The translations under genes were made by a program, and so were the position numbers. DNA of 52,604 nt from CAZVFX01 sp964626565. Its GTDB lineage: Bacteria > Myxococcota_A > UBA9042 > CAIXZC01. This document shows, piece by piece, positions 9,144-18,407 of this stretch (position 1 is the stretch's first letter; the number at the start of each line of letters is the position of its first letter). Where the stretch lies: positions 1 through 52,604 of the forward strand of contig CAZVFX010000043.1 of the NCBI GenBank assembly GCA_964626565.1. The letters are read 5' to 3'. Below the pieces are notes generated by a model. That model was given only the letters and a program-made list of their open reading frames with translations. It made no database searches and was not told where the DNA came from.

Positions 9144-10766
9144 ATGATAAAGGAAGATGCGGCAAAAATCAGTGCGGAGGTGGTGGCGCGGGTTTTCGAC
9201 CGCGTTGTCGCCCGGGCGGGAGTGTCGGGCGGGCGCCCGGTGGCCGAGGTGATCAACGAGACTCTCTACCACGAAATGGAGCGGCTGCGCAAAAGCAAGG
9301 ACAGCCCTGAGAAAAGAACCGACCTCGATCACTACCGAACCATCCGCAGGGAGCTACCAAGAGCCTCGGCCGCGGGCCAGAAGAAGTTGTTGCAAGCGGT
9401 TCTGGAGCGCTACTCAGGCGAGATCACCGGCAATTTCAACCCCGCGGTATACAAGGTCGCGACAACTCTGATTCCGATGGGATTGACCGCGCTGCTGAAC
9501 GGGTTGTCACCTCGTCGCCTGCTCTCGGGATTCGGTAACCTCCCCAGGCTGGACAAGCAACTCGTTGTGCAGGGAGAGCTGGAGCACCTGGAGAAGCTGT
9601 ACCGGCACGGTACTGTTGTCTTCGTGCCAACCCACAGCTCCAATCTGGACTCGCCCATCCTAGGATACTCCATCTTTCGTCTCGGGCTGCCGCCGGCAAC
9701 TTATGGCGCAGGTCTCAACCTGTTTACCAATCCGGTGATCGGCTATTTCATGCACAACCTGGGCGCGTACACGGTGGACCGGCGCAAAACCGATCCGCTG
9801 TACCGGGAGGCGCTGAAGGAATACACCACCGTGACCCTGGAGTTCGGGTACCACAACCTGTTCTTCCCCGGCGGTACACGGGCCAGGTCGAACCGGGTGG
9901 AAACCAGGCTCAAAAAGGGGCTCTTGGGCACCACGGTTGTGGCCTATGCCGACAACCTCATTCGAAAGAAAGCCAAGCCGAAGATCTTCATCGTGCCGTG
10001 CACTATCTCCTACCCCCTCGTGCTCGAAGGCGCCACACTCATCGAGGATCAATTAAAGGCCGAGGGGAAATCCCGGTACATCATCGTGGATGACGAATTC
10101 AGCCGGTTGAAGCGGTGGGTTGATTTTGCCCGCGGGTTGTTCGCCTTGGACCAGCGGATCTACCTCACCGTAAGCAAGCCCCTGGACCCGTTCGGAAATG
10201 ACGTGGACGAAGAGGGCAACTCCCTTGACCCGAGGGGAAGGGTCATCGACCCTGCTCGCTACCTGCTGAGGGACGGTGAGTACGTGTCGGATCCGGTGCG
10301 GGACGCAGAGTACACCAACGGCCTGGCCGCGCGGGTGGTTGAAGCGTATCTTCGTGACAACGTCGCGTTGGCCACCAACGTGGTGGCATTTACCTTCTTT
10401 GAGATGTTGCGCGCGACCGATCCCCAAGGGGATCTTTACCGGTTCCTGAGAACCCTGGGCCCGGAAACCAGCATTCCCCTGGCGGAAGTGGAAGAGGCGC
10501 TGGAGCGGGTGCTGGCTGCGTTGAATGCACTGGCGGCCAAAGGCCGCATTCGGTTGGGTAGCGAGGTGAACAGCGGGGATGTGCGGAGCTTGATGCGCAA
10601 CGCGCTGAGGAGCTTCGGCACTTACCACACCACACCGGTCATGGTGCGCCGGGGGGTGCGGCTGCATGTAGGTGACGCAGGTCTCATTCTCTACTACCGC
10701 AACCGTATCGACGGCTACGGGCTGGCTGCCGCGGTGGGAGCGAACAATGACGGGAGGGGGTCATGA
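9144..10766 (+). CDS. glycerol-3-phosphate acyltransferase (PlsB/LPLAT type)
   Basis: 540 residues. The four LPLAT motifs occur in order: HSSNLD (H164-x4-D169, catalytic), GAYTVDRR (207-214), FFPGGTRARS (240-249, phosphate binding) and IVPCTISY (283-290). An N-terminal helical region of about 140 residues and a C-terminal domain of about 200 residues resemble PlsB rather than the small PlsC. It would acylate glycerol 3-phosphate at sn-1 at the inner membrane, the product of the next gene supplying the substrate. Its last codons overlap gpsA as ATGA, indicating translational coupling. A related dihydroxyacetone-phosphate or 1-acyl acceptor cannot be excluded. Confidence 0.85.
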   Translation: MIKEDAAKISAEVVARVFDRVVARAGVSGGRPVAEVINETLYHEMERLRKSKDSPEKRTDLDHYRTIRRELPRASAAGQKKLLQAVLERYSGEITGNFNPAVYKVATTLIPMGLTALLNGLSPRRLLSGFGNLPRLDKQLVVQGELEHLEKLYRHGTVVFVPTHSSNLDSPILGYSIFRLGLPPATYGAGLNLFTNPVIGYFMHNLGAYTVDRRKTDPLYREALKEYTTVTLEFGYHNLFFPGGTRARSNRVETRLKKGLLGTTVVAYADNLIRKKAKPKIFIVPCTISYPLVLEGATLIEDQLKAEGKSRYIIVDDEFSRLKRWVDFARGLFALDQRIYLTVSKPLDPFGNDVDEEGNSLDPRGRVIDPARYLLRDGEYVSDPVRDAEYTNGLAARVVEAYLRDNVALATNVVAFTFFEMLRATDPQGDLYRFLRTLGPETSIPLAEVEEALERVLAALNALAAKGRIRLGSEVNSGDVRSLMRNALRSFGTYHTTPVMVRRGVRLHVGDAGLILYYRNRIDGYGLAAAVGANNDGRGS

Positions 10767-11782
10767 GCGGGAAAGGGACACCCCTTGTTTCGGTGCTGGG
10801 AGCCGGGAGCTGGGGCACGAGCATCGCGCACATAATCGGCGCCAACGGTCACCCGGTGTATTTGTGGTGTCGGCGTAAGGGAGCGGCCGCGGAGATCAAC
10901 AAGAAACACCGCAACAGCCGCTATCTTGGGGACGCCCAACTGTCTGACAACATCGTTGCCACTACCAGCCTCGCAAAAGCAGTGAAAGGAGTCCCCCTGG
11001 TGTTTCTGGTGGTGCCCTCCAAGTCGTTCAGGACGGTATGCCGGGAAGCGGGAGAGATGTTGACTCCCGAGCAGTTTGTGGTCCATGCGACCAAGGGTTT
11101 CGAGGCGGGCACGCATTTTCGCATGTCCGAAGTGATAATGCAGGAGACCTGCGTCCGCCAGCTCGGAGTGCTTTCAGGGCCCAACATCGCGCCCGAAATA
11201 ATGGCGGGCAAGCCCGCAGGCACGGTGGTGGCCTCCCGTTTCCCGAAAGTCACCGAGGCTGCGCAGCGGGCGCTGGTGACCAACTCGTTCCGGGTCTATT
11301 CCGGGGACGACGTGATCGGGGTCGAACTGGCCGGTGCGCTGAAGAATATCGTCGCCATCGCAGCGGGCATCGCAACCCGGCTCGAATTGGGTGAGAACAC
11401 CAAGGCGTTGCTCATCACCCGCGGGATGTCGGAAATCGCACGCCTGGGTACCAGGCTCGGCGCACCCGCACCCACCTTTTCCGGGCTCGCCGGTTTCGGG
11501 GACCTGCTGGTTACTTGTGCCAGCCCATTGTCCAGGAACCACCGGGTCGGCGCGGCCCTGGCCGAGGGGAAGAAACTCCCCGAAATCGTGGCCAGCCTGG
11601 GCATGGTTGCAGAGGGGGTGAATACCGCGGTGGTGGCTCACGAGATTATCGCGCGTATGGGGCTCTATGCGCCCTTGCTCGATGGAGTATATCGGGTTGT
11701 CCACCAGGGGCTGCATCCTCGTGACGCTTTGAACCAGCTCATGGCGCTGGAGTCCCGACCGGATGTCGACCTGGGGCAATAG
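10763..11782 (+). CDS. gpsA: glycerol-3-phosphate dehydrogenase [NAD(P)+]
   Basis: 339 residues, full length. Reduces dihydroxyacetone phosphate to sn-glycerol 3-phosphate for phospholipid synthesis. Rossmann motif GAGSWG at 13-18; VVPSKSFR and SGPNIAPE are the typical NAD and substrate segments; catalytic Lys194 lies in GALKNIVAIAAG; the C-terminal FSGLAGFGDLLVTC block is diagnostic. Overlaps the acyltransferase stop by 4 bp, with GGGAGGGGG as ribosome site. The product feeds the upstream acyltransferase directly. Confidence 0.97.
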   Translation: MSGKGTPLVSVLGAGSWGTSIAHIIGANGHPVYLWCRRKGAAAEINKKHRNSRYLGDAQLSDNIVATTSLAKAVKGVPLVFLVVPSKSFRTVCREAGEMLTPEQFVVHATKGFEAGTHFRMSEVIMQETCVRQLGVLSGPNIAPEIMAGKPAGTVVASRFPKVTEAAQRALVTNSFRVYSGDDVIGVELAGALKNIVAIAAGIATRLELGENTKALLITRGMSEIARLGTRLGAPAPTFSGLAGFGDLLVTCASPLSRNHRVGAALAEGKKLPEIVASLGMVAEGVNTAVVAHEIIARMGLYAPLLDGVYRVVHQGLHPRDALNQLMALESRPDVDLGQ

Positions 11783-11810
11783 CCTTCTGGGACGCAGGGA
11801 TTTGGTACCG

Positions 11811-12704
11811 ATGACCGTTGACTACGAAAAGATCTCGACCCCCTACCCCATGGTGCGATTGAGCCATCGGGCGTTGGGGCCCTACTACGCAGGCCCGGTG
11901 TTTGTGTGGGACATCGACAAGACTTATCTGGATACCCGTTTTTCCCAACTGAAGCACCTGCTCAGAATCCCCTTCGAGTTCGGCATCGATAAGCGGGCCA
12001 TCGCCGGGACCAGGGAGCTGTTGCACGGCATCAGGCAGGGGCCCGGCGGGCGCGAGCATTTCCCCCTCTACTTTGTTTCCGCCAGCCCGCCGCAACTGCG
12101 CAAGGCGATCGAAAAGAAGATGTTGCTGGACGGCATTGAGTTCGACGGCATCACCTACAAGAACCCGCTGGAGGTTCTGAAGAGAGGGCAGTTTGATCAG
12201 CTAAAAGAGCAGGTTGCGTTCAAGCTGTCCGCGCTGGTGTTGATGTATGCCGACCTGCCGGACGGTGCGGAGTACCATCTGTTTGGTGACGATGTCGAAC
12301 GGGATGCGCTGATCTACTGTCTGTTCGGGGACCTTGCTGCGGGGAGACTCCGGGGTGACCGGCTGGCTGCTACCCTCGAGTCTCTGGGCGCGCGGCGGGA
12401 GTATGCGGTTGCACTGGCCGAAGCCGCGGAAGGCCTGCCCATGCGGGAAGCGGTGCAGGGTTGTTACATCCACCTCACCCGGTGCCCGGAGGGCGAGAGC
12501 ATCGCGGATTTCGGCCCCGCGGTTACCGGTTGGCCCACTGCGGCCGCCGCGGCGGGTCACCTGGCTTCCCTCGGACTGCTGGCGGACGAGGGGGCAGAGA
12601 AGGTCAAGCGGGCCTCACCTGCTTCCAATCCGATACCGGGGCCGGCTGCCGGGAACGCGGAGGGGTTCCTGACCCCTGCTCACCTGCTGGCCGCAGCCGA
12701 CTAA
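11811..12704 (+). CDS. HAD-like phosphatase resembling phosphatidate phosphatase APP1 catalytic domain
   Basis: 297 residues from ATG 11811, which has AGGGA about 10 nt upstream; a longer start at 11763 would overlap gpsA by 20 bp. HAD signatures: D34-I-D-K-T near WDIDKTYLD (motif I), SASP at 90-93 (motif II), and GDD at 159-161 (motif IV). The order and SASP/GDD form resemble the APP1/DUF2183 catalytic domain that converts phosphatidate to diacylglycerol. Motif I has Lys where many HADs have Gly or Thr. Placed after GPAT and GpsA it would complete a route from G3P toward diacylglycerol. Substrate is inferred from context. Confidence 0.7.
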   Translation: MTVDYEKISTPYPMVRLSHRALGPYYAGPVFVWDIDKTYLDTRFSQLKHLLRIPFEFGIDKRAIAGTRELLHGIRQGPGGREHFPLYFVSASPPQLRKAIEKKMLLDGIEFDGITYKNPLEVLKRGQFDQLKEQVAFKLSALVLMYADLPDGAEYHLFGDDVERDALIYCLFGDLAAGRLRGDRLAATLESLGARREYAVALAEAAEGLPMREAVQGCYIHLTRCPEGESIADFGPAVTGWPTAAAAAGHLASLGLLADEGAEKVKRASPASNPIPGPAAGNAEGFLTPAHLLAAAD

Positions 12705-12769
12705 CACGTTGAACTGCGTGCCACCTTCAGATAGACTGCACTTCGGCAACTGCTGGAGTTGGACCCAGG

Positions 12770-15046
12770 ATGGATGCACCACCTCGAATCGGATGCACTG
12801 CTAAACTGCTGGGATGGCGTGCGCGTACCGGGGGGTTGTGGGCAATTGCCGCCGTGCTGGTGCTGGTGGCTGGAGGGTGTGGTGGAACCGGGGAACATGA
12901 TGCCGATGTTGCGGTTGAAGTTGTCGCGGATGCGGTAGCAGCAGAAACCCCGGTGGACGCGTTTGGAGATTCCGGCTCACAAGAGGTTGTTGACCTGGTT
13001 GAGACGTCGGATGATTCGGCAGGTTTGTCGTGTATCGTCCCTATCCCGGGGATCGGGCTCAGCGAAGATACGGTACTTTGTCCGGGCACATACATCGTAG
13101 AGGACCCCACAGGGGAGGGAGCCATCGTTATCGCGGCCGATGGGATCACCCTTTCCTGCGACGGCACCCACATTATCGGCTCCGTAGGCCACGCGACCAC
13201 CGGCATCGGACTGGTGGACAAGCAGGGGGTCACCGTGGAGGGGTGCCGTGTCAGCGGGTTTGGCTACGGCATACGAGCGACCAACAGTTCGGGCTTGGAG
13301 ATTACGGGATGTGATCTGAGAGGGAACCTTGACGAGCCGGACGCAGGTTGGGTTTTTGACACTGTCCAGGGGGGCGGGTTGCGCCTGGAAGGAGTGAGCG
13401 CCAGCTTGATTGCGGGCAATCTTCTGGGCGACAACTGGACTGCGGTTGAGCTGCGTTCATGCAGCGGAGTGGAGGTGGCCGGCAATGACGGCTCGCACAC
13501 TTCCAATGCGGGCGCGATGCTGTTGGGGTCCCACAACAACCTGATCGTGGGCAACGATTTCTCCCACGCCGCGCGAGGGGCGTCTCCCCATGGCGACGGC
13601 CCATGGTTCGGCGCGGACACCCGGGATTCAGCGGGGATTCTGCTCGACAGCAGCAGTTCGGGCAATGTCATCAGATCCAACACCGTCTCCAACTCAGGAA
13701 ATGGGGTGTACCTGCGGTCCGTGCTTGGCGGTTGTCCGGCCTACAACTCGGTGGAATTGAATTACGCGGCCAACGTGGCCAATAAGGCTTACGAGAACTG
13801 GTGCGACTATAACACCTTCGTATACAACGCGGCCGTCGCGAGTAATTATGGTATGTGGTTGGGCGGCGGGGACCACATGTGGGTGGTCTACAACGTCGTT
13901 ACCGACAACCAGGTCGACGGCATTTCGATGCAGGTTCGGGAAAGCCGGCACAACATGATCTACGGGAACCTGGTGACCGGAAATGGGCGGGCCGGGTTGC
14001 TGCTCTCCGGGCGGGAGTATCAGGAGTGGGACACGTTGGAAACGGTATCCGAAGGTGTCGCCAACGCGTCCCACAACATAGTCCAGCGCAACCTGTTCGG
14101 CGACAACGCTGAGACCGACATTTTCTTGTCCGCCACCCGGGGAATTGTCCTGGCCTCCAACTGCGGTGCGGATGACGGGGACCCGGTGACTGCCACCCTA
14201 CCCGACGCGTACGACGTTATCGAGGTGGGCGCGTGCGGTATCGAGTTCGACAATTCGCTACCGCAGGTGGTCTTGCCGGCTGCGGGGACGCAGGTGGGCA
14301 TCCCCGCCCAGTTCAGCGCCTCGGATTCCTGGGATCCGGACGAGCAGGAGTTGTCGTTCTACTGGCTGGCAGAGCCGTTCGCGACTGCGTTCCACGGTGG
14401 CGTGCTGCCTGTCCCCAACCTCGCCGGGGTCGGTGGTGGGGAAGCTTTTGCGCTGTTCTGGGCGCCCGGGGTGTACTCCCTGGCGGTGACGGTGAGTGAT
14501 GGCGTGGGCGCGGCGTTGGCCACTACCCAGGTGTACGTGGCTCCTGCCGGCGACGATCTTGCCGAAGTCAGCGCGGAGAGTTGGAACACCGGCTGCGGGG
14601 GCAATTGCGAAACCACGTTGACCGACGATGCTGACACCAAGGTGATCGGGGATACCTCCATGCGCGCGGATACCAGCGCGCCTTGGGATTTCTGGCTCGA
14701 ACTGCCGGCGCCGGAGGAAGGATGGGCCCTGGATACGGGCAGCGTGTTGCACATGTACATGCGCAGCTACAATCCCAACTCAGGGGGGTGGCAGGGCAAT
14801 TTTCCGCGGGTCCAGTTCCGGGATTCCGACGGCAAGAAACGCTTCGTTGCACCTACCTCAAACGTGTTGGGAACCAGCCAGAACAACTGGGTGCACGTGG
14901 CGGTTCCGCTAGGCGGCGGGCCTGGGTGGAGTGTGGATGACAAGGGGGCGGACCTCGGCAAGATTGCGCGGATCTTCATCCACATGGACACCTACGGGTG
15001 GACGGCCTACACGGTGTGGATTGATGGATGTGTTGTAGTGCCTTGA
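12770..15046 (+). CDS. lipoprotein with parallel beta-helix (NosD-like), PKD-like and C-terminal beta-sandwich domains
   Basis: 758 residues. Basic N terminus, hydrophobic core and lipobox VAGGC; Gly at +2. An acidic tether (about 40-80) is followed by a right-handed beta-helix of PbH1-type repeats from about 120 to 480, seen as recurrent G-[IV]-x-[LV]-x-x-S/C-x-G-N-x-[IV] units. A PKD/Ig-like segment follows (about 500-610: SWDPDEQELSFYW and VYSLAVTVSDG), then a beta-sandwich domain with Trp/Tyr-rich edges that looks like a carbohydrate-binding module. Likely an outer-surface glycan-binding or processing protein; no catalytic residues identified. The weak RBS leaves some doubt about the start. 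Convergent with 15056-16453. Confidence 0.75.
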   Translation: MDAPPRIGCTAKLLGWRARTGGLWAIAAVLVLVAGGCGGTGEHDADVAVEVVADAVAAETPVDAFGDSGSQEVVDLVETSDDSAGLSCIVPIPGIGLSEDTVLCPGTYIVEDPTGEGAIVIAADGITLSCDGTHIIGSVGHATTGIGLVDKQGVTVEGCRVSGFGYGIRATNSSGLEITGCDLRGNLDEPDAGWVFDTVQGGGLRLEGVSASLIAGNLLGDNWTAVELRSCSGVEVAGNDGSHTSNAGAMLLGSHNNLIVGNDFSHAARGASPHGDGPWFGADTRDSAGILLDSSSSGNVIRSNTVSNSGNGVYLRSVLGGCPAYNSVELNYAANVANKAYENWCDYNTFVYNAAVASNYGMWLGGGDHMWVVYNVVTDNQVDGISMQVRESRHNMIYGNLVTGNGRAGLLLSGREYQEWDTLETVSEGVANASHNIVQRNLFGDNAETDIFLSATRGIVLASNCGADDGDPVTATLPDAYDVIEVGACGIEFDNSLPQVVLPAAGTQVGIPAQFSASDSWDPDEQELSFYWLAEPFATAFHGGVLPVPNLAGVGGGEAFALFWAPGVYSLAVTVSDGVGAALATTQVYVAPAGDDLAEVSAESWNTGCGGNCETTLTDDADTKVIGDTSMRADTSAPWDFWLELPAPEEGWALDTGSVLHMYMRSYNPNSGGWQGNFPRVQFRDSDGKKRFVAPTSNVLGTSQNNWVHVAVPLGGGPGWSVDDKGADLGKIARIFIHMDTYGWTAYTVWIDGCVVVP

Positions 15047-15055
15047 GTCCCCGGT

Positions 15056-16453
15056 TCAGGGACAATCCCAGGTGGTGGCGAGCTTCCTGTATTTGAGCTG
15101 ACCTTCAACATAGACCATGTGAATATCTCCCTCGGGATCGGTAGACATGGCGCACTGTTTTCCACCGGTTATGTCGTGGATGTCTCCCAGATTGCCGGCG
15201 GGGTCCACATAGCGCAGCTTGATACGCTTGTCCGCGCTGGTCCAGCACATAAAGGTCCCGCCGCCAAGAACCGGGGCGAACTGGGGAGCGAAGCGGTCTA
15301 TTCCGTTGCCGTGGGAATTGGAATCGGGGGTCACCACGGGCAGGGCCGCGGGGTCGAAGAGCAGTTTCTCCCCGTCGAAGATGTTCATCACGACCCCCGG
15401 CTTGTACTTGATCACGATGTACGCGGCGTGCGGGTTCTCCAGGTCTACGCCCAGCTCAGGGTGGCGCACGTCTTCACCCATGCCGTCGTAGGTGTTGTAC
15501 TCAGCCCAGATGAGCAGGCTTTCCCCCGCAGCATGGCGAGTCGAATTCTGGTATGCCGAGGAGTGGTCACTGTATCCGCTCATGGCCGCGTGCCATACCC
15601 CAGTTTGTCCTTCCCGGGGGCTGATGAGGAAGCGGATCTTCTCGCCGCTGGGCCCCACGTCCATCTTTCCCGAACCGATCTTGTTGCCGGAAATGTCGAA
15701 CTTCTGCCAGATTCCCCCCCGCGTCATGACGACCCCGGAGTCGGGTTCGAACGGGTCGGTGGCCACCCGCCCGTTCTTGAACCCCTGGTTGGCGAGTGCG
15801 ATGTACTGCGGCGAGGGTGCGGTGGCCGCGTCGTGGATCACCCACAGACCCTGGCCCATGGTTCCCCCGGGCATGCCCTTGGCGCCGAACCAGCCCGACA
15901 CCCAGGCCCGGTCGGTTGGATCCAACTGAATCCGGGGACAGTGGATCCGGGCGGTTGAGTGTTCCGAAGCGGTGGCAAACAGGTTTTCGGACCACTGTGC
16001 TTCAATGCGGTGGTAGATGTAGACGTCGGGCAGACCTTTGTCCACGACGACGTGCACGCCCTGAGCTGAGTCCAGATCCATGCTGGGCTTGGTGATGCCG
16101 GTGATTGAACCAGCGGTTTCAGGTTCGCCGACGCCGGTAAGAACATTCTTCCTCTTCACCGGGCAGACAGGGGGCAGCTCGGCCACCAACTCAGGAGTTT
16201 CCGCCAGGTCGACGGTCTCCGGAGGCGGCAAGTCCGGAAAGGAAGCAACATCGGGAGAAGGTGCGTCCGCAGCATCGAGTGCGTCGAGGAGCGGGACGGA
16301 TACGTCCGGGTTGGAGGTCAGAGCTTCCTCGTAGACTTCGATGCCAGGCTGGCCCGAGTCCTCGAGGATTGTCACTACGTCCCGGCATCCGGGAGCGCCG
16401 AGGCAGATTAGTACAAACAACAGCTTGGCTTGGTATCTGAGTGCCGGGTCCAT
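15056..16453 (-). CDS. lipoprotein with probable beta-propeller-like domain, unknown function
   Basis: 465 residues from ATG 16453, which is preceded by AGGAG; the longer open frame to 16618 has no RBS and would put the signal peptide internally. Signal MDPALRYQAKLLFVLICLGAPGC, lipobox GAPGC with Arg at +2. Residues about 30-85 are an Asp/Pro/Val-rich acidic tether. The rest is beta-rich with repeated short WxxSG, GGxxMCWTSADK and WHAAM-like blades, suggesting a propeller or WD-like surface domain; family not recognised. Divergent from the ABC exporter operon, with a 149-bp intergenic region. Confidence 0.75.
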   Translation of the reverse strand: MDPALRYQAKLLFVLICLGAPGCRDVVTILEDSGQPGIEVYEEALTSNPDVSVPLLDALDAADAPSPDVASFPDLPPPETVDLAETPELVAELPPVCPVKRKNVLTGVGEPETAGSITGITKPSMDLDSAQGVHVVVDKGLPDVYIYHRIEAQWSENLFATASEHSTARIHCPRIQLDPTDRAWVSGWFGAKGMPGGTMGQGLWVIHDAATAPSPQYIALANQGFKNGRVATDPFEPDSGVVMTRGGIWQKFDISGNKIGSGKMDVGPSGEKIRFLISPREGQTGVWHAAMSGYSDHSSAYQNSTRHAAGESLLIWAEYNTYDGMGEDVRHPELGVDLENPHAAYIVIKYKPGVVMNIFDGEKLLFDPAALPVVTPDSNSHGNGIDRFAPQFAPVLGGGTFMCWTSADKRIKLRYVDPAGNLGDIHDITGGKQCAMSTDPEGDIHMVYVEGQLKYRKLATTWDCP

Positions 16454-16530
16454 CGTTGTTCTCCTGTGCGGTTGGCACGGTTTCATGGCAAGTGTACTAC
16501 AACGGGAGTGGCAGTAGTCCAGAAATTTGA

Positions 16531-16560
16531 TTGACAACAAAAGCGGCGCGTCGCCATACT
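16531..16560 (+). promoter_or_regulatory. predicted sigma70 promoter of the double ABC exporter operon
   Basis: Perfect -35 TTGACA (16531-16536), 18-bp spacer, -10 CATACT (16555-16560). Predicted start near 16567, giving a leader of about 36 nt that contains GAGGAGG. Confidence 0.55.
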
Positions 16561-16602
16561 GGAGAGGTTCACTGTTGTACGAGGAGGCGGTAGCAGCCGG
16601 GA

Positions 16603-17562
16603 ATGGAGAATTCGGCAAAGAGTAGATCCCCTGAGACTGCGGGGGAGCTGGTTGTAGCCCGGGGACTTGTGAAGCACTACGGGCAGTTCCTGGCGCTCGA
16701 CGATGTCAGCTTCGTGATACACGGCGGCCAGAACGTGGGCCTGCTGGGTCCCAACGGGGCTGGCAAAACCACGCTCATACGCACCTTGCTCGGTTTCCTG
16801 CCCTACTCCGAGGGGTCGGTGAACGTCATGGGGCACGCGGTTTCCTCCGCCCCCCTGGCGGCTCGGCAGCGAGTGGGGTACATGCCGGAAAACGAAGCCC
16901 ACTTTCCGGGTCTCACCGGCTTTGAGGCGGTCTCCTTTGCCGGCCGGCTGTCGGGTATGCCCGGCGAGGCGGCCTACTCCCGCGCCTACGAAGTGTTGGA
17001 CTATCTGGGCATGGACGAGGTGAGGCACCGGCCGGTGGAAGGATACTCGGTGGGTTTGAAGCAGAAGGTGAAGCTGGCCCAGGCGCTGGTGCACGGCCCG
17101 GGGCTGGTGCTGTTGGACGAGCCGCTGAGCGGCCTGGACCCCAACTCCCGCGAAGAGATGATGGCCTTGCTGCAGGGCATAGTGAAATCCGGTGTCGCCA
17201 TGGTGCTCTCCTCTCACGTGCTCCACGACGTTGAGACCCTGTGCTCGTCCGCGTTGATGTTGGATCGCGGAGCGATAATCTACGACGGGCCCATAGATCG
17301 GCTGAGCGCGGTTCGCCGGGGTCGTTTCCGGCTTCGAATCAAGGGGGACATGGCGAGGCTCCTGGGCGAGTTGAAGAAGGTTGGCGCCGAAGTGGAGGAG
17401 GCGGGAGCCGACCTGATGGTGACCCTTAACGCCGGACTCGGGACTGAGGCGATCTGGACTGCGGCAAGGAATGCCGGCGCCCAGGTCCGGGAGTTAGAGC
17501 CGGCGCGGGATTCGTTGGAGCAGTCGTTCCTGAAGCTCCTCGGCAAAGGGGGGCCTGGCTAG
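16603..17562 (+). CDS. ABC-2 type exporter ATP-binding protein (first pair)
   Basis: 319 residues. Walker A GPNGAGKTT near residues 49-57, signature YSVGLKQKVKLAQAL (a relaxed LSGGQ), Walker B LVLLDEPLSGLDP, and the H-loop Ser-Ser-His. About 90 residues after the NBD form the C-terminal regulatory region typical of NatA/NosF/CcmA-like exporters. It energises the permease encoded 2 bp downstream. GAGGAGG lies 15 nt before the ATG, farther than usual. Confidence 0.93.
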   Translation: MENSAKSRSPETAGELVVARGLVKHYGQFLALDDVSFVIHGGQNVGLLGPNGAGKTTLIRTLLGFLPYSEGSVNVMGHAVSSAPLAARQRVGYMPENEAHFPGLTGFEAVSFAGRLSGMPGEAAYSRAYEVLDYLGMDEVRHRPVEGYSVGLKQKVKLAQALVHGPGLVLLDEPLSGLDPNSREEMMALLQGIVKSGVAMVLSSHVLHDVETLCSSALMLDRGAIIYDGPIDRLSAVRRGRFRLRIKGDMARLLGELKKVGAEVEEAGADLMVTLNAGLGTEAIWTAARNAGAQVRELEPARDSLEQSFLKLLGKGGPG

Positions 17563-17564
17563 CC

Positions 17565-18407
17565 ATGGGTGACGTCTATCGAGGAGGCTACCGAACTTAC
17601 GATGGCGACATGCTGTCGTGCCGCTCCCGGTTCTGGGTGCTGGCGTGGAACGAGGTCACCCGGATCAAGGCCAATAAGTGGAACCGTATAATCGCCTACC
17701 TCTCCGCAATTCCGTTCGTCGCCATCGTGGCGGGGATGGTCGGCAAGGTGATGGTCGAGGACAAGGTGGGGGCGATCCCCTTCGATTTCGAACTGCTGGA
17801 GAGGTTGTTCACGGCTCAGCTACAGTTCATGGCAATCCTGGCTGCAACGGCCGGTGCGGCCGCGGTTGCGGACGACCGCAACAGCAACGCGCTGGCCCTC
17901 TATCTTTCCCGCCCCCTGTCTCCCCTGGGGTATCTGGGCGGCAAGCTCATCGCCTTGTCTCTCGCACTGGCCCTTGTGTATCTGGTTCCAGCGCTGCTGT
18001 TCGTGGTCATCGAGTTCCTCATTTCGGCTGATTCGGCGGCGCTGGGGTTGTTTGTGAAACTGGGGCAGGTTCTGCTGATTTCAGTTGTCCACATCTTCAC
18101 GGTGGCGGCCATCGTGCTTGCTTTTTCGTCGTTTGGCCGGCGGGCTCGATACGCGGGCCTGGCGTGGGTCGCACTGTTCTTCTTCTCGAAGGGACTTGCG
18201 CAGGCCGCGTCGGTCTCCACCGACCGGCGCGCCCTGGCCCAGCTTCTTTCCCTCCCCGACCTGTTCGAGAGGAGTGCCCGTTTTCTTCTTGCTCCGGACA
18301 TGGAGCCCGCCCTACCCCTCATAGTCGTATTGGCCATCATGGTGGTAGCAGCCGCGGTGTTGTTGCAGCGTGTCTACAAGCTGCTGAGAACGGTGGTGAC
18401 AGGATGA
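17565..18407 (+). CDS. ABC-2 type exporter permease (first pair)
   Basis: 280 residues with about six TM helices: N-terminal RIKANKWNRIIAYLS amphipathic lead, then helices near 50, 90, 130, 160, 190 and 260. The motif DDRNSNALALYLSRPLSP is the typical NosY/ABC-2 cytoplasmic loop (E-x-G-T-x-x-x-x-L-x-x-P-x-S class). ATG 17565 follows the ATPase stop by 2 bp; ATG 17610 would remove a polar N-terminal extension and is possible. Overlaps the next ATPase as ATGA. Confidence 0.85.
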   Translation: MGDVYRGGYRTYDGDMLSCRSRFWVLAWNEVTRIKANKWNRIIAYLSAIPFVAIVAGMVGKVMVEDKVGAIPFDFELLERLFTAQLQFMAILAATAGAAAVADDRNSNALALYLSRPLSPLGYLGGKLIALSLALALVYLVPALLFVVIEFLISADSAALGLFVKLGQVLLISVVHIFTVAAIVLAFSSFGRRARYAGLAWVALFFFSKGLAQAASVSTDRRALAQLLSLPDLFERSARFLLAPDMEPALPLIVVLAIMVVAAAVLLQRVYKLLRTVVTG

